Positions 1 through 4,625 of a stretch of 9,063 bases of DNA are shown here, piece after piece. The position numbers were made by a program, and so were the translations under genes. How positions within the stretch are numbered: position 1 is the first letter of the stretch; every line of letters begins with the position of its first letter. The DNA is from Armatimonadota bacterium (GTDB taxonomy: Bacteria > Armatimonadota > Zipacnadia > Zipacnadales > FEN-943), in the NCBI GenBank assembly GCA_026419655.1, contig JANZZA010000175.1, positions 1-9,063 on the forward strand, given 5' to 3'. The notes under the pieces were generated by a model. The model was given only the letters and a program-made list of their open reading frames with translations, did no database searches and was not told the DNA's origin.

Positions 1-34
1 TCTAGCGGGACCCTAGCCGCGGCTTGGACAACCC

Positions 35-439
35 TCAGATACCCAGCGCCGCGCACGCCTTTTCGTAGTCGGCCTCTCGTGTCTCCAGGACTGCACCAAA
101 TTTCCCGCCCCCGGCCGCGGCCAAAGCACCGGTCATGCTCACGCCAGCCGCCGCGATTTTCTGGACGGCCGGCAGCAGGGCACCAGTCTCATCGTCGCCC
201 TCAATATAGATAGCCGGCTTCTCCGTGGTGCTGACGCCATTGCGCATGGCAACCTGCCGCAGTTTGTTCAAGTCCTCAGGTACAGCTTCGAAGAACGCCT
301 GACCGTCCTTGACCCATGCCGCAGCAGCGTACAGGTTCACGCCGGCATCCCTGAGAGCACCAAGTATCTCCGCCAGCAAGCCGGTGCGGTCGGCCATGGC
401 AGCACCTACTATCACGACGCGCTTGGCTGTAAAGGCCAT
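35..439 (-). CDS. Tandem ACT-domain protein, putative small regulatory ligand-binding protein
   Basis: A 134-residue protein made of two ACT-like modules and nothing else. Residues about 6-70 begin with the strand KRVVIVGAAMADRTG, then helix LLAEILGALRDAGVNL. Residues about 74-134 begin AIYIEGDDETGALLPAV, with the helix VQKIAAAGVSM and a GGGKFGAVLE strand. ACT domains bind amino acids or other small ligands and usually regulate metabolism; no catalytic domain is attached, so the ligand and partner are unknown. The start is the ATG at 437-439 because GGAGGTGA (445-452 on the opposite strand) lies 5 nt upstream. The open frame runs on upstream to about 832, but that extension is low-complexity and would cross the inverted-repeat element, so I reject it. 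It is transcribed away from folD. No terminator is visible in the 34 bp left after the stop. Family is fairly sure; role is unknown. Confidence 0.85.
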   Translation of the reverse strand: MAFTAKRVVIVGAAMADRTGLLAEILGALRDAGVNLYAAAAWVKDGQAFFEAVPEDLNKLRQVAMRNGVSTTEKPAIYIEGDDETGALLPAVQKIAAAGVSMTGALAAAGGGKFGAVLETREADYEKACAALGI

Positions 440-548
440 GACGCTCACCTCCGCAGACGAATGAAAGTTTCCATTGCCGCCGCTTCGAAATAAGCGACAC
501 GCGGGGAGCATTTTCTCTGCGCGGGGCGGCTCACCTGCAGCACTCACC

Positions 549-679
549 CCTAGGAGACTGTTGCAAAACTTGAGGTTAGCCGGCCTAAAGCGACAGGGCT
601 GTACAACTGCGGCCCCCCACCTTGGACTGATAAACGCGCCCGAGAGGCCGGAGAGCGACTTTTGCAACAGTCTCCCTAG
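549..679. repeat. Candidate target-site duplication CCTAG flanking the inverted-repeat element
   Basis: CCTAG occurs at 549-553 and again at 675-679, directly abutting the two terminal inverted repeats. CTAG is itself palindromic, so the exact duplication length (3, 4 or 5 bp) is ambiguous. Confidence 0.5.
554..674. mobile_element. MITE-like non-coding element with 15-bp terminal inverted repeats
   Basis: GAGACTGTTGCAAAA at 554-568 is matched exactly, in inverted orientation, by TTTTGCAACAGTCTC at 660-674. The two ends are directly flanked by the same 5 bp, CCTAG, at 549-553 and 675-679, as expected for a target-site duplication. An equally valid reading is a 16-bp repeat starting GGAGAC with a 3-bp CTA duplication. 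The 91-bp interior has no coding frame worth calling, and a CCGGCCT block recurs near both ends. Such short elements are moved by a transposase encoded elsewhere. I could not assign the insertion-sequence family. A simple rho-independent terminator is unlikely because the loop would be too long. Confidence 0.65.
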
Positions 680-800
680 AAGGACCCTGACCCTCTGAGG
701 AGAAACTCCGCGTGGGTGCAGCCGCTGCAAGGAGCCCATTAGCGGCCGGGGCGTCTTAGAAGGCTTTACAGGCTGCACTGAAGGGAGGCGTGCCAGAAAA

Positions 801-1673
801 ATGAGCGCTAGGATACTGGACGGAGTAGCCATCGGGGAAAAGGTTAAGTCGCAGGTAAGAGAAGCCGTGGCTGCTATGAAGCCGAGGGTGCCGAAGCTGG
901 TGGCCGTGCTGGTGGGAGATAACCCCGGCGCCCGCGCCTATGCCAAGAGCCAGGCAAAGGCCTGCGAGGAAGTGGGAATTGCTTATGAGTTGCGGGAGCT
1001 GGCGGAGGGGATAACCGAAGCCGACCTGGTGCGTGAGATCACTACGCTGAATACCGATCCCGAGGTGACGGCGATACTGCTGACGATGCCCGTGCCTCCG
1101 CACCTGGACGGCCGAGCTGCACAGCGGCTCATTGACCCCCTCAAGGACGCCGACGGTGTGCATCCGGTAAATCTGGGTGGCGTCGTCCAGGGACGGCGGC
1201 AACTGGCGCCGTGCACGGCCCTGGCCGTCATGGAAATTCTCGAATCCGCCGAGATCCCCCTCAAGGGCGCCGAGGTAGTAATGGTCGGCCACTCGGAAAT
1301 AGTCGGCAAGCCGACGGCCCTACTGCTTCTCGAACAATTGGCCACCGTCACCGTCTGTCACATCGGCACCGTTGACCTGGCCGCCCACACCCGCCGGGCA
1401 GAAATACTCATCGTCGCTGTCGGCAAAGCGGGTCTCATCACAGCCGACATGGTAAGGCCCGGAGCAGTGGTCATAGACGTGGGCATCAACCGCGTGCCAG
1501 ACCCGGAGACGGGTAAGAGCCGCATCGTCGGCGACGTGGACTTTGGCCCGGTTTCAGAGATAGCTTCGGCCATAACACCCGTGCCCGGTGGGGTGGGCGC
1601 CGTCACCACGGCCATGCTGCTGCGAAATGTGGCTGAGGCTGCCAATCTCCAGGAAACTCTCAGGCGAATCTGA
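801..1673 (+). CDS. folD: FolD-type methylenetetrahydrofolate dehydrogenase, probably lacking cyclohydrolase residues
   Basis: A 290-residue cytosolic enzyme of the FolD family, usual length. FolD normally oxidises 5,10-methylene-THF to methenyl-THF with NAD(P) and hydrolyses that to 10-formyl-THF. Visible family blocks are LVGDNP (37-42), ACEEVGI (54-60), DPLKDADG (112-119), the nucleotide-binding GHSEIVGKP (163-171), VIDVGIN (224-230), GDVDF and ITPVPGGVGAVTTAMLL (259-275). Against E. coli FolD the catalytic Lys54 aligns without gaps to Gln51 (codon at 951) and Gln98 aligns to Thr95 (codon at 1083), whereas Tyr47 and Asp118 are kept. This points to a dehydrogenase without cyclohydrolase activity. 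PCTP is PCTA, and GHS replaces the GRS of many relatives, which may affect cofactor choice. The ATG at 801 follows GGGAGG (783-788) by 12 nt. It converges on cdaR. Family is sure; loss of activity is inferred. Confidence 0.92.
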   Translation: MSARILDGVAIGEKVKSQVREAVAAMKPRVPKLVAVLVGDNPGARAYAKSQAKACEEVGIAYELRELAEGITEADLVREITTLNTDPEVTAILLTMPVPPHLDGRAAQRLIDPLKDADGVHPVNLGGVVQGRRQLAPCTALAVMEILESAEIPLKGAEVVMVGHSEIVGKPTALLLLEQLATVTVCHIGTVDLAAHTRRAEILIVAVGKAGLITADMVRPGAVVIDVGINRVPDPETGKSRIVGDVDFGPVSEIASAITPVPGGVGAVTTAMLLRNVAEAANLQETLRRI

Positions 1674-1689
1674 GAACTGGGCGCATGCG

Positions 1690-2793
1690 TCAGTCACGGT
1701 CGGGGGACATGCCGGACTGTGGCGGGGTGGTTTGGTCACGTCCAGGCGGGCTTGATTCGAGGGGTACTCTTTCTTCTTCCTGCGGTCCACCATGGCCTGG
1801 CGCAACCGCGTCAGGCTGCGAGACGGCGCCGCCTGTGTCAGCAGGTCGGTCAGGAGAAAGGACAGCCACTGTGACCTTCACAACCGCTGAGGTAGCCCCT
1901 ACCACGGTCAGCCCTTGCGGCGGCACCAGTCTGACCGCGTAACTGCGCGTGTCGCGAAGAGCAGAGATGTCTACCCTAGTAGTACTCACCGCCTGGGCAG
2001 TGGCGAGGAGTTTGCGCGGCCCGGTCACAAGCACCGTCGCGGGTCGCACTGTGACGTGGACGACCTGATAGCCAGCCGGCGGGCTAGTGACATCAGGCCA
2101 GACTGGCAGGGCGCGCGCGGTGACGCGTTGTACGGGCACAGTTACCCGCACTACTCCTGGTTCTACACGGACCCCAGAAACAGGCAGGCCCGAGCCATCA
2201 CGAGGTTGAACCTTGACCTCACGCGTTGTCGTCGAGCTCAGGCCGGAAACGTCCAAGACCGCGACTGCACGAGCCACGCGCTCGACCGCACTCGCGGGGC
2301 CAGCAACGTGGACGGCCGGCGGGTCTGCCCAAGCGCGCCCCAGCTCACACCCGTCGGCTGGCAAGCCAGGAGTATGTACACTTACAGGCCGCTCTGCCTC
2401 AGCCGACGCATCCAGGCGCACCCGTACCCGCTCCTGGGAGATATCCACCACTTGCACTCCCTTGGGCCTGCCCGCGAGTTGCACCGGCAAGTCGTGAGAG
2501 CCGACGCGCTGGCCGCTGAGGTCAACGTAAGCGGCCATGGAGCGCTTTGCCCGCTCGATGCCTGACCGCCGGCCCCGCAGCACGACAACTACCTCGCTGG
2601 GCGAAGCGTCGAGGAATTCCGCACCGGCCGGGACATTGGTCGGCCGCACGGCCAGCGATAAGGACTGCACCACCAGCGGGTCCTCAATGTTCCTGACGTT
2701 AAACCAAATAACAGTTGCGCCGACGAGCGCCAGCAGCTTGAGCGGCCACTCGAACTTTACGGCATGCCAAACTACCCGGAATCGACGTCTCAT
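1690..2793 (-). CDS. cdaR: CdaR, YbbR-domain regulator of the diadenylate cyclase CdaA
   Basis: A 367-residue membrane-anchored extracytoplasmic protein. CdaR proteins bind CdaA and modulate cyclic-di-AMP synthesis. A short basic N-terminus is followed by one hydrophobic segment (about 17-31, LKLLALVGATVIWFNV). Three YbbR-like beta repeats follow at about 37-117, 120-207 and 210-297, each ending in a V-V-x-V-x-V type strand. The C-terminal 55 or so residues are rich in Pro, Gly, Ser and charged residues and look disordered. B. subtilis CdaR has four repeats, so this one is shorter. The ATG at 2791-2793 lies 7 bp after the cdaA stop. Its AGGTGA ribosome-binding site overlaps that stop codon and sits only 3 nt from the ATG, which suggests translational coupling. 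It ends 16 bp from the folD stop. No glmM gene follows on this strand, unlike in many Firmicutes. Confidence 0.88.
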   Translation of the reverse strand: MRRRFRVVWHAVKFEWPLKLLALVGATVIWFNVRNIEDPLVVQSLSLAVRPTNVPAGAEFLDASPSEVVVVLRGRRSGIERAKRSMAAYVDLSGQRVGSHDLPVQLAGRPKGVQVVDISQERVRVRLDASAEAERPVSVHTPGLPADGCELGRAWADPPAVHVAGPASAVERVARAVAVLDVSGLSSTTTREVKVQPRDGSGLPVSGVRVEPGVVRVTVPVQRVTARALPVWPDVTSPPAGYQVVHVTVRPATVLVTGPRKLLATAQAVSTTRVDISALRDTRSYAVRLVPPQGLTVVGATSAVVKVTVAVLSPDRPADTGGAVSQPDAVAPGHGGPQEEERVPLESSPPGRDQTTPPQSGMSPDRD

Positions 2794-2800
2794 GGCTCAC

Positions 2801-3622
2801 CTACAAGCGCCAGAAAAACAGTCTCGGGCGTTCCTCGCTTTCGAAAAGCCTTAGCAGCCGCTCAGTGAGCTGCACCTTTTCGAGCGCCGGACTTAGTGTC
2901 CCGTCCACAGCCAGAGAGATATTGCCTGTTTCCTCACTCACGACGACGGCGACGGCGTCGGTGCGCTCGCTCACTCCAAGGGCCGCGCGGTGTCGCATGC
3001 CAGTAGTCACCGACAGCCCCGGGCTTTCCGAGTGCGGAAGAACGCAGCCGGCGGCCACGATGCGATCGCCCCGCAATATCACTGCGCCGTCGTGGAGCGG
3101 CGAGTGAGGATAGAAAATGGTGGCCAAGAGCTCCTGTGAAAAAAGAGCGTCCAGGGCTTTGCCCGTGCGGGCGACTTCCAGGAGCCGCTGGGAGCGCTCG
3201 ATGACTATGAGAGCGCCTGTACGGGTGTGGGAGAAGTCTGCCACCGCATCTGCCAGCTCCGTAATAACGCGCTGCCAACGTTCTGTGCCCAGTTCTTCAA
3301 AGGTCCGTCCCAGCCACCGGGCCCGCCCCAGTCGCTCGAGAGCCATTCGCAACTCGGGCTGGAATATGACCACCACAGCGATCACGGAGGGCAGCATCAG
3401 GTGCCGAAGCAACCAGTTAAGGGTTGGCAAGGGAGACGTTAGCCAGATGAGGACAACTATTACGATCAGGCCGTTGATGAGAGCCATCGCCCGCGTGCCG
3501 CGCACCAACAAAAGTACCCGGTAGATGACATAAGCCACAGCCGCCATATCCAGCACGTCTATTGGACGTAGCTGGCTGAAGGTACTGATGAGGAGCTCAG
3601 CGAAATCCATGGGCCGGGCCAC
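2801..3622 (-). CDS. cdaA: CdaA, membrane diadenylate cyclase (c-di-AMP synthase)
   Basis: Makes cyclic-di-AMP from two ATP; the nucleotide controls potassium and osmolyte transport and cell-wall homeostasis in Firmicutes. With the GTG start at 3620-3622 it has 273 residues, the normal length. Three membrane segments lie in the first 90 residues (about 23-41, 47-62 and 76-89), followed by the family signature FQPELRMALERLGR. The DAC catalytic domain follows, with TGALIVIER, the SPLHDGAVIL motif (DGA at 178-180) and GMRHRAALG (RHR at 210-212), the two motifs needed for ATP binding and catalysis. I chose the GTG because AGAGGT (3630-3635, opposite strand) sits 7 nt upstream. An ATG four codons further in (3608-3610) and a GTG at 3644-3646 are alternatives with poorer spacing. 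It is first gene of a cdaA-cdaR operon read from the promoter at 3697-3726. Confidence 0.93.
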   Translation of the reverse strand: MARPMDFAELLISTFSQLRPIDVLDMAAVAYVIYRVLLLVRGTRAMALINGLIVIVVLIWLTSPLPTLNWLLRHLMLPSVIAVVVIFQPELRMALERLGRARWLGRTFEELGTERWQRVITELADAVADFSHTRTGALIVIERSQRLLEVARTGKALDALFSQELLATIFYPHSPLHDGAVILRGDRIVAAGCVLPHSESPGLSVTTGMRHRAALGVSERTDAVAVVVSEETGNISLAVDGTLSPALEKVQLTERLLRLFESEERPRLFFWRL

Positions 3623-3629
3623 GTGGCAG

Positions 3630-3635
3630 ACCTCT
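3630..3635 (-). promoter_or_regulatory. Ribosome-binding site deciding the cdaA GTG start
   Basis: AGAGGT on the minus strand, 7 nt before the GTG at 3620-3622. Neither the downstream ATG (20 nt away) nor the upstream GTG has a comparable site at good spacing. Confidence 0.6.
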
Positions 3636-3696
3636 TGCGACAGCACCGCCAGGCCGGAAACTCCATCCGGCGCCGACGCGTCGGAGATTTCAGCCG

Positions 3697-3726
3697 ACTA
3701 TAGCATCGGCTTTCCCATGAGGTCAA
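3697..3726 (-). promoter_or_regulatory. Candidate sigma-A promoter for cdaA-cdaR
   Basis: Reading the minus strand, TTGACC (3721-3726) and TATAGT (3697-3702) are separated by 18 bp, and TGC directly before TATAGT makes an extended -10. Transcription would start near 3690 and leave a leader of roughly 68 nt before the cdaA GTG. Confidence 0.65.
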
Positions 3727-3762
3727 CGCCCACAGGGCGGTGCACAAGCGCACAAAATTGTC

Positions 3763-3789
3763 TTGTTCGGGGATACATACCCCCGACAA
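3763..3789. repeat. Inverted repeat upstream of the cdaA promoter
   Basis: TTGTTCGGGG (3763-3772) pairs with CCCCGACAA (3781-3789) across an 8-nt centre, with one unpaired T. It lies about 37 bp upstream of the cdaA -35 and well upstream of the ssb-like promoter, so it should not be in either leader RNA. Position suits a protein-binding operator; there is no T-run to support a terminator. Confidence 0.4.
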
Positions 3790-3934
3790 ACCCGCCGGTC
3801 GTAGCGTCAAACCTGCCCTAGCTTGATCTCCGCTACCCGCCACCTCCCCTGCAGCGGCGCGCCTACCTATTCTGCAAAGGATACCGCATAGCTACTCTCC
3901 GTCGTTTAAGAGTTGGTAACCCTCGGTAGCTTAG

Positions 3935-3953
3935 AGTATTGACAAAGTATTGA
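3935..3953. repeat. Direct repeat AGTATTGA overlapping the ssb-like promoter -35
   Basis: AGTATTGA occurs at 3935-3942 and 3946-3953, exactly 11 bp apart, which is about one helical turn. The first copy overlaps the -35 hexamer and the second fills the spacer. Such spacing is typical of tandem half-sites for a regulator, but chance cannot be excluded for 8 bp. Confidence 0.4.
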
Positions 3954-3966
3954 AGACTGCTATACT
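3939..3966 (+). promoter_or_regulatory. Strong sigma-A promoter for the ssb-like gene
   Basis: A perfect -35 TTGACA (3939-3944), 16-bp spacer and TATACT -10 (3961-3966) preceded by TGC, an extended -10. Transcription should begin around 3972-3974. It is the best promoter in the window. Confidence 0.8.
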
Positions 3967-3975
3967 TGCCCAGGA

Positions 3976-3997
3976 CGGGGCGACTAAAGTCGCCCCG
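3976..3997 (+). promoter_or_regulatory. Perfect palindrome at the 5' end of the ssb-like transcript
   Basis: CGGGGCGACT (3976-3985) and AGTCGCCCCG (3988-3997) are exact complements around AA. In RNA this gives a GC-rich hairpin of at least 8 bp beginning within a few nucleotides of the predicted transcription start. It could protect the mRNA 5' end or, as DNA, serve as an operator just downstream of the promoter. No U-run follows, so it is not a standard terminator. Confidence 0.55.
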
Positions 3998-4069
3998 CAC
4001 GTTTGACAACGTCAATCCTGGGCCTGTTCCTCCTTACCGACCTGGCGAGAGGACTGGGCCGCAATTGTG

Positions 4070-4076
4070 GGAGGTG
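4070..4076 (+). promoter_or_regulatory. Ribosome-binding site deciding a TTG start
   Basis: GGAGGTG ends 6 nt before the TTG at 4083-4085. It is the reason for preferring this non-ATG start over the TTG at 3966, which overlaps the promoter -10 and could not be in the transcript. Confidence 0.75.
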
Positions 4077-4082
4077 TGGGTT

Positions 4083-4544
4083 TTGGCCGACCTCAACTTG
4101 GTCGCCCTGACTGGTTTCGCGACAAGAGACGCCGCCTTGCGGCAGAAGAACTCCGGACAAGTGAAGGCAGAATTCAGCTTTGAGGTGGAGCGTCCCTTCC
4201 TGCGCGCCACTGGGGAGCCAGTCTCAGACCTTTTCCTGGTGGACGTATGGGAAGATTTGGGACGCTGGGCGGTGGAGCATATCAAGCAGGGGCAACGGCT
4301 ACTAGTTATCGGCACTCTAAACAAGGAAAGCTATTCCACCCGTGGCGGCCGTGAGCACCTGACTATTGTGAAGGCGAAGTACATTCGGCCCCTGGACAGC
4401 AACCTGCTGGATGGCCAGGTTGACCCCGAGGAGATGAAGCGGGACGCCTGGAGCGAAAGTCTGCTGCTGACGGCGATCCAGCTTGTCGAAGAAGCCCTGC
4501 GAGAAGGCCAGGCCGCGGGTGACAGCAGCGCCTCGGCTGTCTAG
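4083..4544 (+). CDS. SSB-like single-stranded DNA-binding protein without the acidic tip
   Basis: A 153-residue protein starting at a TTG. Residues 1-106 match the bacterial SSB OB fold: LVALTGFATRDAALRQ (strand 1 and the GxxTRD turn), VKAEFSFEVERPFL, SDLFLVDVWEDLGRWAVEHI in place of the usual DFxxVxxWGKxAE block, the QGQRLLVIGTLNKESYSTRGG segment, and a closing strand LTIVKAKYIRPLD. Family members bind ssDNA non-specifically in replication and repair. The tail (about 107-153) is not the usual long Gly/Gln/Pro linker ending in DDDIPF. It is a predicted helix (EEMKRDAWSESLLLTAIQLVEEALRE) ending in SASAV. The motif that recruits repair partners is therefore missing, so this is probably an accessory SSB rather than the main one. 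It precedes a DinG-type helicase, which fits a DNA-repair role. Family is sure; role is inferred. Confidence 0.85.
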   Translation: MADLNLVALTGFATRDAALRQKNSGQVKAEFSFEVERPFLRATGEPVSDLFLVDVWEDLGRWAVEHIKQGQRLLVIGTLNKESYSTRGGREHLTIVKAKYIRPLDSNLLDGQVDPEEMKRDAWSESLLLTAIQLVEEALREGQAAGDSSASAV

Positions 4545-4574
4545 GCTAGACGAAAAAGCGACTTGTGCTCTCCC

Positions 4575-4604
4575 GGCAGCCGCCATAAGCTTGTGGCGGC
4601 TGCC
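4575..4604 (+). terminator. Strong hairpin between the ssb-like gene and dinG, possible attenuator
   Basis: GGCAGCCGCCA (4575-4585) and TGGCGGCTGCC (4594-4604) form a perfect 11-bp GC-rich stem with an 8-nt loop. Only a weak T-rich run (TGTATTT) follows. It starts 30 bp after the ssb-like stop and ends 21 bp before the dinG ATG. Termination may be partial, since no promoter fits between it and dinG. Confidence 0.5.
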
Positions 4605-4625
4605 TGTATTTGTGGGGCCACTGGC

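Larger units (their letters stand above)
440..800. other. Divergent intergenic region between the ACT gene and folD
   Basis: This 361-bp stretch separates two genes pointing away from each other. Its central third is the MITE-like element at 554-674. On the ACT side (440-553) I see the ribosome-binding site and no convincing promoter hexamers. On the folD side (675-800) there are small hairpins such as GGAG-AAA-CTCC (700-710) and GCAG-CCG-CTGC, but no clear TTGACA/TATAAT pair. I compared this leader by eye with the tetrahydrofolate riboswitch consensus and did not find its conserved core. Confidence 0.6.
3623..4082. other. Divergent control region between cdaA and the ssb-like gene
   Basis: A 460-bp gene-free region. 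It carries the cdaA promoter (3697-3726), an inverted repeat (3763-3789), the ssb-like promoter (3939-3966) with overlapping direct repeats, and an ssb-like leader of about 110 nt with a perfect palindrome at its start. The stretch 3790-3934 shows nothing I recognise. The open frames crossing this region have no ribosome-binding site and no family resemblance. Confidence 0.6.

Noticed and set aside
444..548. Three GGTGAG copies upstream of the ACT gene (minus strand, near 444, 530 and 543)
   Set aside because: Six-base matches in GC-rich DNA, one of which is the ribosome-binding site; spacing is irregular and chance is a good explanation.
675..800. Tetrahydrofolate riboswitch in front of folD
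   Set aside because: Only small local hairpins are visible; the conserved THF riboswitch core could not be matched by eye. A covariance-model search would settle it.
440..832. Upstream extension of the ACT-protein frame to 265 residues
   Set aside because: No ribosome-binding site, compositionally unlike a protein domain, and it runs through the inverted-repeat element and into folD, whereas an excellent GGAGGTGA precedes the ATG at 439.
1682..1689. CGCATGCG palindrome between folD and cdaR
   Set aside because: Too short, with no loop and no T-run, to be called a terminator or operator.
1915..2565. 216-codon plus-strand open frame opposite cdaR
   Set aside because: Shadow of the GC-rich cdaR coding strand; Arg/His/Pro-rich translation with no recognisable motif and no ribosome-binding site.
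3559..3843. Small open frames in the cdaA upstream region
   Set aside because: They cover the cdaA promoter and leader, lack ribosome-binding sites and resemble no family.
3966..4082. Longer N-terminus of the SSB-like protein starting at the TTG at 3966
   Set aside because: That codon overlaps the promoter -10, so it would not be in the mRNA; the added residues are Pro/Arg-rich and the OB fold begins right after the TTG at 4083.
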